53,848 bases of DNA, taken from Novosphingobium sp. (lineage in GTDB: Bacteria; Pseudomonadota; Alphaproteobacteria; Sphingomonadales; Sphingomonadaceae). The translations under genes and the position numbers were made by a program. The DNA lies in the NCBI GenBank assembly GCA_026400375.1, contig JAPLPG010000202.1, forward strand, positions 1-53,848, in the 5' to 3' direction. How positions within the stretch are numbered: the first letter of the stretch is position 1; the number at the start of each line of letters is the position of its first letter. Below, piece by piece: positions 1 through 9,132 of the stretch. The notes under the pieces were generated by a model that worked only from the letters and a program-made list of their open reading frames with translations, was not told the DNA's origin and searched no databases.

Positions 1-368
1 GGCGGAACCTTCGTTCTGAGATCGACACGAAGCGTCTGACTGTGCGGACTGTCCGGAACGGCAGCTTGCAGTTCGTGAAACCGGAATAGCGGTCGTTCGG
101 ATGTTCAACATCAACGGTCGCTTGCGACCAGACTCGGTCATTCATATCTGCCTCGAAAAGCGTTTGATTCTGCCGCAAACGGTTGTTGACTCACCCATGT
201 TGATCCGGGCGGCATTGCATAAATATAAGCAGGCAGGCCGCTGTCATGACGACTAGAGAATTGAGCATCCTTGCGCGAAGCCGTCTCGTTACTTTGTTCT
301 CGAGCTGTGAGTTCCAGACAATGCCTTTACCCAAAGGTGTCGTTCCAGTTAGGCGCTCAAATTTACAA
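1..368. other. Non-coding left edge, no gene recognised
   Basis: I see no convincing coding region here. Short open frames exist but none resembles a known family. The stretch contains one half of a weak intergenic repeat (91-152) that recurs at 5339-5400. It lies downstream of the minus-strand AAA-ATPase gene, so it should include that gene's terminator, but I cannot point to a clear hairpin with a T-run. Confidence 0.4.
91..152 (+). repeat. Weak intergenic repeat, copy 1
   Basis: This stretch aligns without gaps over 62 positions with 5339-5400. The ends match well: GTCGTTCGG at the left and TCGGTCATTC-N2-ATCTGC at the right. The middle is poorly conserved unless shifted by one base. It may be a degenerate member of a dispersed intergenic element family; the evidence is limited to the two ends. 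Confidence 0.3.
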
Positions 369-2492
369 TTAGCGGCCGTGCGCACGTAGGCAGGAAGCTA
401 TGCGGGCCATTCCAAATGCGGCGTTCAGCAGACGCTGGTGATCGGCCATACCCAGCTTCGAACCTATACCCTCATAGTCGCCGAGAAATTGCTCGCTCAG
501 TTGCTTCCAATGCTCGACCACGAGCCCGAGGAGTTCGTCCCGAGCGGGAAGTACCGCGGGAGGTTGACTGAGGGCAAGGCAGTAGCTCTTGGCCCCGTGC
601 ACAGGAAATTCATGCGCCGTCGTCTTGAAACCAAGCTGCCGGAACAGTTTCGTGGCCCAGTCTAGAGGGATGGCGATCGCCTGACTCTCTGCTGCCAGCA
701 GCGGGAAAATTTCAGTGATTAGAACGATGCCGTTACCGTCGTGATGAACGGCGCTCCAGGCGTCCTCGATCGCTTCGCACCAAGTCGTCGGATCAAGGGC
801 ATGCAGGACGTTGGTCAGAAGGAAAATCCCAGCAGCAATGTCTGCCAAGTCGGACCGTTTATTTGCGACACGAATCGTTGTCCCCTTGGCGGGAACTAGT
901 TTGGCCAAAGCGTCCCTGTTTGCGGGACTGACATCGTACAGAAGCCAGGAATAATGCTCGGAGGCGACCACGGGCACGCGCTTCCCGAGCTCGATCAATG
1001 ACCGACCGACGCCGGCACCCCAATCGACAACAAGGTTGGGGCTTGGGGAAAATGATCGGATCAGATCCATGATCTGTTCGCTTTGCCGGTCCATATAGGG
1101 ACTAGCGTTGGCGCCCACAGCGCCGCATTCGAAATGGCCGTGAACTGCTGTGTGCAGCTGGAGATCAGCTGCATCTCGGACGAAGGCGCCGGTCGCTAGT
1201 AGGGCGGCATCCTGAACATCGAATAGCTTGTAGATGCTGGCCAGTTTGGACCGGTCATCGCTGAGCAGGGAGACGTGTCGCAGCACGGCGGGCTGTGCTT
1301 GATATTTTAGGATGCGCTGCGGAGGATCGCCGACGCGCTCGGCTCTTTCGACATAATAGACGGCATCGATGATCCGTCCGAAGACGAGATGAGGGTGATG
1401 GCTCGACAAGACCGTCTGGCGGCAATTCTTCTTCAGATGGCTGATGAGGCCGGAAACCAGGGCCGGATGAAGGAAATTCTCGATCTCATCGAACACGAAG
1501 ACTTCGGGCTTAAACAGTTCGGTGATGGCAAAGATCGTGAACAGGGATTTCTGGCCGTCGCTCCAGTTGGGGAAGGGCGCGCTGGCTCCCTCCCCTTGGG
1601 ATAACAGGAGTTCGAGACCGTTCTTATTGTGGCGAACCCCCAGCCTTCCCTGAACAGCCTTGTTGAAGGCCGAGACAAAGGGGGGCGCCTGTGTTCCGAA
1701 CCAGTAGCCTAACTCCTCATCCTGTGGGCCCACTTCGTCGATCTGCGACTGGCGGTAAGCGGGGTCAGTCTCCCATTTGGCGGGATCAAATCTCCGACAT
1801 TGTGGGAGCGCCGCAAGCAAGGCACCGAAAATCGCGAGCTGGAAGTATTTTTCCTGCTGGGAAGGTTTCACCACATACCCGGCGCGGGCGCGGCTGAGGA
1901 CGCCGGCTGACCGCATCGCCGTAAGGTGGTGACGCGGGCGATAATGACTCGCGACAATGGCGGATCTTTTTAGGGACCAGCCTTGGGACAGGGGGGGCAT
2001 CGCCGCATCTTTCCCGTTCAACAGATTAATCAACGTTTTCAGAATGAAGCTTTTGCCGCTTCCATTTGGCCCACATAGAATTGTGACTGTGCCCTCGCTA
2101 CCGACCTTGGGTTCGGGGAAAAGAATGGGATTGACGCCTGTCGTAGCGGGCATTGTGAGGGATACGATCATGTCGGCAAATGTACGGGCATCCCGGGAAG
2201 CGGCAACCATTTGTTCCACGACCGAGCATGCGCGACATGCTTCATTCGCGAGGGCTGGGAGTAGATCAAGTCTGGGGCGGCCCTCTTCTAGCGACCAGAC
2301 CGGCGGCTGCAGTCGTTTGGATCGACCTATCGGAGATGGCAGCGGTCGCCTAGTAAGCGGACCTTCGCCGTTTGAGCCACGAACGACGGTAATGTCCCAA
2401 AACAAGAGCTCCCGGCCGCTGCCGACCATCTTACGACGTTCAGCGGCCGGGACGGGGATGACCGCTGATACTGAAACTTGCGGTTGCCGCAA
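369..2492 (-). CDS. AAA-ATPase (ABC/SMC-like) fused to a SAM-dependent methyltransferase
   Basis: This is a 707-residue protein of two parts. The N-terminal half is an ABC/SMC-like ATPase: Walker A GPNGSGKS near residues 141-148, a signature-like NWSDGQKS, Walker B VFVFDEIENF near 330-339 and a switch motif SSHHPH. The C-terminal part carries a class I methyltransferase SAM loop, VVDWGAGVG, near residues 486-495. The start given is a TTG codon; an internal ATG (KMVGSG) is possible. Overlap-type ATPases of this kind often act in DNA repair or phage defence, but the fusion partner is unusual and I do not know its substrate. It lies 50 bp downstream of the broken YobI-like gene on the same strand and may have formed a module with it. 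Confidence 0.75.
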   Translation of the reverse strand: MRQPQVSVSAVIPVPAAERRKMVGSGRELLFWDITVVRGSNGEGPLTRRPLPSPIGRSKRLQPPVWSLEEGRPRLDLLPALANEACRACSVVEQMVAASRDARTFADMIVSLTMPATTGVNPILFPEPKVGSEGTVTILCGPNGSGKSFILKTLINLLNGKDAAMPPLSQGWSLKRSAIVASHYRPRHHLTAMRSAGVLSRARAGYVVKPSQQEKYFQLAIFGALLAALPQCRRFDPAKWETDPAYRQSQIDEVGPQDEELGYWFGTQAPPFVSAFNKAVQGRLGVRHNKNGLELLLSQGEGASAPFPNWSDGQKSLFTIFAITELFKPEVFVFDEIENFLHPALVSGLISHLKKNCRQTVLSSHHPHLVFGRIIDAVYYVERAERVGDPPQRILKYQAQPAVLRHVSLLSDDRSKLASIYKLFDVQDAALLATGAFVRDAADLQLHTAVHGHFECGAVGANASPYMDRQSEQIMDLIRSFSPSPNLVVDWGAGVGRSLIELGKRVPVVASEHYSWLLYDVSPANRDALAKLVPAKGTTIRVANKRSDLADIAAGIFLLTNVLHALDPTTWCEAIEDAWSAVHHDGNGIVLITEIFPLLAAESQAIAIPLDWATKLFRQLGFKTTAHEFPVHGAKSYCLALSQPPAVLPARDELLGLVVEHWKQLSEQFLGDYEGIGSKLGMADHQRLLNAAFGMARIASCLRAHGR

Positions 2493-2541
2493 GAAACCGA
2501 ATCCGCAGCTAGGCGCCCCACACTTGAAGCTTGGAAAGCGT

Positions 2542-4780
2542 TTATTCCTCGGCGTCGCGCCGGAAAAGATTGATGCGAATTTCGCCGAACCAGCCTTTGC
2601 CTACAGACGAGATGATTTTACGCGAAACGAGCCAGGCTGCGAGCGCAGCGTTGGTCTGCGTGTTTTCGAGCAGCGGAATTCCATGGCCTCGCTTGATCTC
2701 GGAAAAGGGCTTAGGGAGCTCGGCCAGAATCTCGCGGACGTCGTCGTCGCTTAGAAGTGACTGGTGGCGATTGAACAATCTGACCTGCACCTCGATCGGT
2801 CGCGTGGCCAAGATGATAGCGCGCGCGGGGCCCGCGCTGAGCCCGGGCAGGTCGGCTCCGGTTCGTTCAAGTATAGCGCCCACGATGCGCGCCCGTGTCG
2901 CAAGTCCAGAGAGCTGAGCAAGATCCATCGATCGAATGACTGTCACTTTGTGCTCGTCACTGATCGGGCTACCAAGCAGGGCTTCGCGGAAATCGTCGTC
3001 GATCGAAAGATTGGCCTGCGTCTTCAGGAATGACTCGATGTTTCTGGTCGCGAAGGCAAGCCGAAGATCATCATGGGCGCTGAGGAAATCCAGCGCTTCA
3101 CCCGAAAAGGCGACTCGTCCCTCTTCGATCAAGATCCGCAGCTTGGCGGCGTCCACGCCCTCCGGGAAGCGCGAAAAGCCTTCCGGCAAGACTCGAGCGT
3201 AATTCCGATAGGCCACCTCGGTCAGTCCATCATTCTCGATAAGAAAACGATGGAGGGACGGCGCGCCTTCGTCTTCGGGCATTGGTTCGGCCGAAAGCGC
3301 CGCTTGCGGCGCGTCCATATTGAGAAAGGTGGTGAGGCTCTCGGCATCGAATGCCTCGCTGGAGAGGAAAGCCCGGACGTTCTCCCAGGACGGCGCGATC
3401 CGGCCCAGTTGGAACGCCGGGCTTTGGAAGCGCGCCGGCACATCCGCCAAAATGGGGATCACGCCCGACTGCGTCCGGAGAAAGGCGACCAGATCGTCGA
3501 AATCCGCGTCGTCTCGCGCGAGGAGAGCGAGGATAGTGGCGGTGCTTTCTTGGCGATTTTCGGGGAGGCCCAGCAGGACGAGCTTCAGATGGCCCGCAAA
3601 TTCACGCTCGATCCGGGCAGCAAGCGGGGCGTTCGCGGTCTGGGAGATGGTGGTATAATGCCGCGTGTGCAAGGACTGCATGTCGCCCTCGCCCAGGACG
3701 GCCTCAAAGGCGTAGTCGAGATTGTCGATGGTGAGCGCATAACGGCCCGCCTCGAAAAGTGAGCGCGCGATGCCGGGGAAGCTATCGACGCTGCGCAGGC
3801 TTTTCAATTCGAAGCCCAGCGCTTCCAGCCTCGACGGTTCGCAGCCGACGCACAGCGCCAGTATCTCGGCAAGATTGACCGCGAGGAATTCCGAAAGCTC
3901 GGCGTATTTTTCCGGCAACGCCTCGAGTGTGGCGAGTGGTAAATGCGCGATCAGCTGCGCGAGGTGGGACAGATGCCTGGGGTTGGCGAGGGTCGCGGGA
4001 ATGAAGCCAGGCCATGACCGGACCATGCCGTCGACAAATTTGGGCACCTGCGTTCCGGCAGCGTAATAGCTCGTGAAGAACGTATCAATCGTTTCGAATT
4101 CGGATGCCAGATAGCCAAACATGGCATCGACGTGAGATCCATAGGATGCCGGATCAGACAGCAGGCAATCGACAATTTTGACGTTGAGCACGTAGCTCTG
4201 CCGGAAATCCTCATCGCGCATCGCGGCTATGACTTCTCGAGGGTTATCGATCGGGAAGCCTGGTTCCGGCGTGATGAAGCCACGAATCTTGATCAGATAT
4301 TTGTTGTCGTTCGGAGACAGGCGGCCCGCATGGAATAGCGACGTGTATTGATAATATGTGTCGTCGAGATGCCCTTCGAGGACAAGGAAGCGCGCGAGTT
4401 CGCTTCTGTTGCCGAAGGCCTTGAAGAGTTCGTCTAGCCCGTCGGTGTTAAGCGGAATGATCTCATTGAATTTGGCGGCGCGCATCCGCCCCGGCTCTGA
4501 TCGCTTCGGGCAGGAACGCCGCGAGCGAGATCTGCAGCGCGGAGATTTCGTTCTGCTTTAGGAACGATTGGATGATGCTGCTCTTGCCCGACCCATAGGG
4601 TCCGGTCAGCGCGATGTTCGAGACCTTTGGATCTTCTATCGCGGCTTTCAGCGCTTTGGCATAGACGCCGGCTACGTCCGCCGTATCGGTCGGCGCGAGG
4701 TTGACGAACTGGGATGGTGCGTCGGCTGCCGTTGGTGAGCGGCTGAACCGGTTTCTGATCTCCGCGATTAGTTGCCGCAA
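2542..4780 (-). pseudogene. YobI-like P-loop NTPase, probably disrupted by internal deletion and frameshift
   Basis: Two reading frames look like the ends of one protein. The first (4780-4463, 105 aa) has the YobI-type start with Walker A GPYGSGKSS and continues to ISLAAF, then runs into a stop. The second (4485-2542, 647 aa, ATG) is in another frame and begins inside what looks like the C-terminal part of the same family (YTSLFHAGRLSPNDNK, AAMRDEDFRQSYVLN). No Walker B is visible in either part. YobI-like proteins are, from memory, about 1200 residues, so roughly 450 residues seem to be missing around 4463-4485. The call rests on family recollection. The 647-aa frame may still be expressed. 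The alternative is two intact genes overlapping by 23 bp. Confidence 0.6.
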
Positions 4781-5188
4781 GTTCTTTCAAGTCCTGTGAA
4801 ACGAGGCCGAATATCAAAGAATTAGCATGGCTGACGTCGGCGCCAAAGTCGATGTGAACATATCAGGTGCGAATTGTGTCCGGCTTTGGTGCGAAGTGTT
4901 TGCGGCAACGTCCGTTCCTCGGCTCTTAGCCGGCGCGGAACGCTCTAGCTGTCAGCGCAGTCTCAGCCGCGCGTGGCGTCGTCGATCTCGGACGCGTTCC
5001 ATCCACCGCCGGGGCGAGGTAGAGTGCGACACGGGCATTGAGGGCACCCACCACAATTGGCCTCCGAAAAACTTTCCGCCGTCAATAGGCCAGCCTTGCT
5101 CATAATCGGCCGTCGGTATGACTGAGCGGCGAATGACTGATACTGACGGAAGCTTTCGTTGGTGGAGGCCACTGGTAGTGGCGGGATT

Positions 5189-5289
5189 GTCCCAGCCGAA
5201 GTCTTTCCGCCTTTGCTACAGCGCGATGAACGAAGGGCAGGAATCGATCACGACAAACTGATGCTCGAACGTCCGGAATTAAGGCGGCA
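5189..5289 (+). repeat. Dispersed ~100-bp intergenic repeat, copy A
   Basis: Shares a clear backbone with 12162-12263 and 15342-15440 in the same orientation. Landmarks in order are a GTCC(C/T)A box at the start, GCTACAGCG or its variant, TGAACGAAGGGC, AATCGATCACGACAA and GTCCGGAAT...AAGGCG near the end. Reading frames through it do not resemble known proteins. It is probably a miniature or palindrome-free intergenic element common in this lineage. Confidence 0.65.
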
Positions 5290-5338
5290 TAAGCCAGTCC
5301 GCTGACCCTCTCCGACGCGGTCGCTGCCGACCAAACCC

Positions 5339-5400
5339 AGTCGTTCGGGCGCGCCGTGGTGAACGTCGGCTCGCGGTGCAATCGGTCATTCGCATCTGCT
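5339..5400 (+). repeat. Weak intergenic repeat, copy 2
   Basis: Partner of 91-152. The best conserved part is the right end, TCGGTCATTC followed by two variable bases and ATCTGC. It lies directly after repeat copy A, so both could belong to a longer composite element. Confidence 0.3.
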
Positions 5401-5549
5401 TGGCCATCCTAGGGGAGGTCTGCAGGGAGGCTCTTATTCGCGACCTCGAATCTTGCCATCTCATGCCGCCCGTCAGGGCTGGCCCGATTGCGGAACAATT
5501 GGCGCTGCGGTCTATTCCATTCCATGGATGCAAATGTTGGGGGCAGGTC

Positions 5550-6785
5550 TTGAAGAAATGGCAGTGGGCCTTGCGGCTTTTGACGCGGCGCATGTGGTTT
5601 CGATCAGGACTGTTCTGCGTGTTTGCGATAGGCTTGGCACTCGCCAGCGCGATTATCGGCCATGCCATATCTTATGACTTCGCGACCAAAATTGGTGCAA
5701 GGTCGGTCGATAGTATTCTCAATGTGCTTGCATCTAGCATGCTCGCCGTCACGACGTTTTCTCTAACAGCGATGGTGTCGGCATACTCAGGGGCGACGAG
5801 CAATATCACCCCTCGCGCGGTGCAGTTGCTCGTCGAGGATGCGACCGCCCAGAATGCGCTGGCGACGTTCCTTGGCAGTTTCCTGTTCGCCATCGTTGGA
5901 ATCATCGCGCTGTCGACGGGATTTTACGGCGAGAGTGGCCGAGTCATACTGCTTGGCGGCACGATCGTCGTCATCGCCACCATCGTCATAACTTTTCTCC
6001 GCTGGATCGAACACATCACCCGCTTCGGGCGCGTGAATGATACGATCGCCCGTGTCGAGAAGGCAGCAATGAAGGCAACATCTGCCGTGGGCCCGCCGTG
6101 CTTCGGGCCACGCAGGAAGCTTGATGTTCCTGATGGTGCTACCCTGATCCATCTCGAGCACATCGGCCGCATCACGCACGTGGACATTGCCGTTCTGCAA
6201 AAAGTGGCTGAAGCCATCGATGGCCAGATCGTTCTGTCGGCGCTGCCTGGAGTTATGGCCGATCCGTCGCGGATAGCTGCCTGGACCATCGCCCAACCAG
6301 ACGCGAAGCAGGTAGAGACCTTGCGTTCGGCCTTCACCGTCGCGCACGATCGCACCTTTGATCACGATCCACGCTTTGGTCTTGTGGTCCTTTCCGAGAT
6401 CGCCTCGCGCGCCTTGTCGCCCGCCGTGAACGATCCGGGAACCGCCATTTCGGTGATCGAGGCTGGCACGAGGGTCCTGTCGGCCATGGTCGCAATCGAG
6501 GAGAGCACCGACGGGCCTTGCTCGGATAGGGTGATCGTTCCTTCCCTGAGCTTTCCCGAACTGCTCGAGGACTTCTATCGCCCGATTGCGCGCGATGGCG
6601 CGGGGCTGATCGAAGTGGCGATCAGATTGCAGAAGTCGCTCGCTGCTATGGCCATAGCAGAGCCTGCTGCACGCGCCGATTGCGCGGCCGCCGCAGCCGA
6701 GGCGCTGACCCGCGCGATGGTCGCAATGACTGCCGAAGCTGACCGGGCGCAGATTGCCCGGATACATCGCCGCTATTGGTCCTGA
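5550..6785 (+). CDS. DUF2254 family predicted membrane protein
   Basis: The protein has four or so hydrophobic segments in its first half (near SGLFCVFAIGLALASAIIG, VLASSMLAVTTFSLTAMVSAY and two more) and a soluble C-terminal half with the family hallmark DPRFGLVVLSEIASRALSPA followed by NDPGTA. Its function is unknown; it is an inner-membrane protein. I chose the TTG at 5550 because it sits after a GGGGGCAGG ribosome site and gives 411 aa, near the usual length; the frame extends back to 5376 through repeat DNA. It opens a run of plus-strand membrane and ion-related genes and lies 114 bp upstream of the antiporter gene. Confidence 0.8.
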   Translation: MKKWQWALRLLTRRMWFRSGLFCVFAIGLALASAIIGHAISYDFATKIGARSVDSILNVLASSMLAVTTFSLTAMVSAYSGATSNITPRAVQLLVEDATAQNALATFLGSFLFAIVGIIALSTGFYGESGRVILLGGTIVVIATIVITFLRWIEHITRFGRVNDTIARVEKAAMKATSAVGPPCFGPRRKLDVPDGATLIHLEHIGRITHVDIAVLQKVAEAIDGQIVLSALPGVMADPSRIAAWTIAQPDAKQVETLRSAFTVAHDRTFDHDPRFGLVVLSEIASRALSPAVNDPGTAISVIEAGTRVLSAMVAIEESTDGPCSDRVIVPSLSFPELLEDFYRPIARDGAGLIEVAIRLQKSLAAMAIAEPAARADCAAAAAEALTRAMVAMTAEADRAQIARIHRRYWS

Positions 6786-6899
6786 CGGCATCGCAGCAAG
6801 CGTCCGATTGAACTGGAAGCGGCAAATCGATCAAGCTAGGCAATCCCGGACCGGGGCGGATCGGATCCTGCGCCATCGGCATGTCGAGGAGCCAGCCGC

Positions 6900-8174
6900 G
6901 TGATCGGTAGTCTGTATCTCACGCCCTTCAACGCGGCCGCCGTGCTGATCATGGTCGCTGCCGTGCTGGGTTATGTCAACTTCCGATACCTGCGGCTGCC
7001 ATCATCCATTGGCCTCACAGTTATGGGTGCGCTGGCGTCGCTGCTGGTCGTTGCCCTGGACGAATTGTTGCCTTCGAGTTCTGTCAGCCGCGATCTGGCA
7101 GACTTCATCGCAGGGATCGATTTTCACGCCACCCTGATGGACGGCATGCTCTCGTTCCTGCTGTTTGCAGGCGCGCTCCATGTCTCTTGGCAGCAGTTGC
7201 ACAAGGGACGCTGGGCGATCCTTGTGCTCAGCACGGTCGGTGTGATGCTTTCAACGGCCATCGTCGGGACAGGGTTCCTCCTTCTCACAAGTTTCATGGG
7301 CTATGCGATACCTGCGATCTGGTGCTTCGTGTTTGGCGCGTTGATCAGCCCGACCGATCCGGTATCGGTGATGAGTGTGCTGAAGCGCACCAGCGTCTCG
7401 CCGCTGCTGGAAGCGACGGTGGCCGGTGAGAGCCTGTTCAACGATGGCGTTGGCGTGGTGATCTTCGCGATCCTGCTGGCCGCAGCCACAAGCGGCGATC
7501 CGCTCGATCTCGGTCACGCCGCACTTCTGTTCGTCGAGGAAGCGGGCGGCGGCATCCTGCTGGGCCTGGTCATCGGTTGGATCGCGTTTCGGGCAATGCG
7601 CTCGATCGACGACTACAAGGTCGAGGTGATGATCAGCCTTGCGACGGTCATGGGCGGCTATGCCATCGCCAGCCCGCTGCACGTCAGCGGACCTGTCGCC
7701 ATGGCTGTTGCAGGCCTCATCATCGGCAATGCCGGGGTGGCCCATGCCATGAGTGACACCACGCGCGATTACCTGCACAAGTTCTGGGACCTGATCGACG
7801 ATATCCTCAACACCGTGCTGTTCCTGCTGATCGGACTGGAAGCTGTGACCGTGCCGCGCGATGCAGGGCTGATCCTGCTCGGCGGGGGTGCCATTGCGCT
7901 TTCGCTGCTGGCCCGGTCGATATCGGTCATTCTGCCGCTTTCGGCCTTCGGCAAGGCGCGGGCTGCAGGCGCGATCGTGCCAGTCACCCTGATCTGGGGC
8001 GGGTTACGTGGTGGCATTTCGGTGGCGCTGGCGCTCGGCCTGCCCCACGGCGGCGAACGCGACTTGATCCTTGCGGCGACTTACGCCGTCGTGCTGTTCA
8101 CGGTCATCGTGCAGGGCGGGACGATTGCCGGCATCCTGCAGCGCCTGGAGAACAAGAACGCGAACCCCGCCTGA
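6900..8174 (+). CDS. CPA1-type Na+(K+)/H+ antiporter
   Basis: A 424-residue polytopic membrane protein of the monovalent cation:proton antiporter-1 family (NhaP/NHE-like). It exchanges protons for Na+ or K+ across the inner membrane. The discontinuous-helix motif SPTDPVSV and the ion-binding motif ESLFNDGVGVV are both present, as are about 12 hydrophobic segments and the late GGLRGGISVALAL motif. No C-terminal cytosolic regulatory domain is present. The GTG start is preceded by GAGGAG at a suitable distance. It sits with DUF2254, SLC13, MgtC and YetF genes, a cluster that suggests ion homeostasis. Confidence 0.9.
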   Translation: MIGSLYLTPFNAAAVLIMVAAVLGYVNFRYLRLPSSIGLTVMGALASLLVVALDELLPSSSVSRDLADFIAGIDFHATLMDGMLSFLLFAGALHVSWQQLHKGRWAILVLSTVGVMLSTAIVGTGFLLLTSFMGYAIPAIWCFVFGALISPTDPVSVMSVLKRTSVSPLLEATVAGESLFNDGVGVVIFAILLAAATSGDPLDLGHAALLFVEEAGGGILLGLVIGWIAFRAMRSIDDYKVEVMISLATVMGGYAIASPLHVSGPVAMAVAGLIIGNAGVAHAMSDTTRDYLHKFWDLIDDILNTVLFLLIGLEAVTVPRDAGLILLGGGAIALSLLARSISVILPLSAFGKARAAGAIVPVTLIWGGLRGGISVALALGLPHGGERDLILAATYAVVLFTVIVQGGTIAGILQRLENKNANPA

Positions 8175-8183
8175 TGCGAAGGC

Positions 8184-9074
8184 TCAGCTGTCCCAGTCTG
8201 CCAGCGTCTCGCCGGTCGCGGCGTCCTCAAGGGTGATCTTGCCGAATTCGACCGCTACTGCACAGACCGGCGGCTTGGCCGTCAGGCGGTTCACGCAATG
8301 CACCGGCTGGCCATCGCCAAAGGCGGTGATCCGTCCCTCGATCCTGATGCGCAGTGCTCGAGGTGTCGGCTCGGCATCCTTGGCCAGCTTCGCCGTATAG
8401 GCATAAGGCCGCTTGCCCCGCAGCAGCTTGCGCGGCGCTTCGGACGAGAAATATTGCACGAGCGCGAGCCTGTTGTCCGGCGCGGCCTGCACAGCCGGTT
8501 TCACGTCCGCAATTTCCGGATCTGCCTTTTCCGGCATTTCCGGCATAGCTGCATTGGCAGCAGGACGCGGGCACTGTTCCGACCGAGTCCACGGCCGTTC
8601 GATCCAGAAGCCTTCGGCGGTTTCGAATGGTTGGCCATAGGCCAGGTCCGCAAACAGCGGCTCGGCTGCCCAGTTCTGCCGGCTGAAGCTTACTCGCAGC
8701 ACCTTTGACGCAGGATCGAAGCTCCACGAACCCCAGCCACCAGTTGCGCCATCCTTGCACGCGATGGGCATGGTCAGTTCGAAGCTTCGGTTCACCAGTT
8801 CAAGGTTCGATTTCGGCAGGGGATTTCCAGCCGCAACTTCGTCCACCGCCGCTGCAACCGCTTTCAGGATCTCGGTCCGGCCCAATGCAGAGAGCGCTTT
8901 GGCTGCCGATGTCGTGTTCGACGGTCCTTCCTCGGCGCTCTCTGGCGTTGCCGATGCCTCTGGAGCAGGATCGGAACGCTGACAGCCCGAGGCCGCGATA
9001 AGTGCGGCAAGCACCAGTGCCCGGCATGGCGACCGACGGTATGGCCGTTCACTACTGCAATGTACCTCGATCAT
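8184..9074 (-). CDS. Predicted lipoprotein of unknown function
   Basis: A 296-residue protein with a lipoprotein signal: hydrophobic ALVLAALIAASGC, with the lipobox cysteine at residue 31, followed by an Asp/Pro/Glu/Ala-rich linker. The mature part has several cysteines and a repeated 'VCAVAVEFGKITLEDA'-like beta-rich end; I do not recognise the family. It is the only minus-strand gene in this stretch, convergent with the antiporter gene (9 bp apart) and divergent from the SLC13-type permease gene, with a 58-bp shared promoter region. Confidence 0.75.
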   Translation of the reverse strand: MIEVHCSSERPYRRSPCRALVLAALIAASGCQRSDPAPEASATPESAEEGPSNTTSAAKALSALGRTEILKAVAAAVDEVAAGNPLPKSNLELVNRSFELTMPIACKDGATGGWGSWSFDPASKVLRVSFSRQNWAAEPLFADLAYGQPFETAEGFWIERPWTRSEQCPRPAANAAMPEMPEKADPEIADVKPAVQAAPDNRLALVQYFSSEAPRKLLRGKRPYAYTAKLAKDAEPTPRALRIRIEGRITAFGDGQPVHCVNRLTAKPPVCAVAVEFGKITLEDAATGETLADWDS

Positions 9075-9132
9075 AGTGAAAGCCTAGCATCGATTGTCGG
9101 CAAGGTCATCTGTCTGTAAGCATTGAATAATC

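Larger units (their letters stand above)
4781..5549. other. Intergenic region with dispersed repeat, no gene recognised
   Basis: About 770 bases without a credible gene between the broken YobI-like gene and the DUF2254 gene. It holds copy A of a ~100-bp dispersed repeat (5189-5289) and a second copy of a weaker repeat (5339-5400). A frame upstream of 5550 continues into the DUF2254 gene but has no family resemblance and overlaps the repeats, so I read it as non-coding. Confidence 0.45.

Noticed and set aside
3073..3762. Plus-strand frame of 229 codons inside the YobI-like region
   Set aside because: It is antisense to a recognisable protein and lacks a ribosome site or family match.
4463..4485. 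Programmed frameshift joining the two YobI-like frames
   Set aside because: No slippery heptamer was seen, and joining the frames would still leave several hundred family residues missing, so deletion is the simpler reading.
5787..6791. Minus-strand frame of 334 codons opposite DUF2254
   Set aside because: No family resemblance; the plus-strand frame has the DUF2254 hallmarks.
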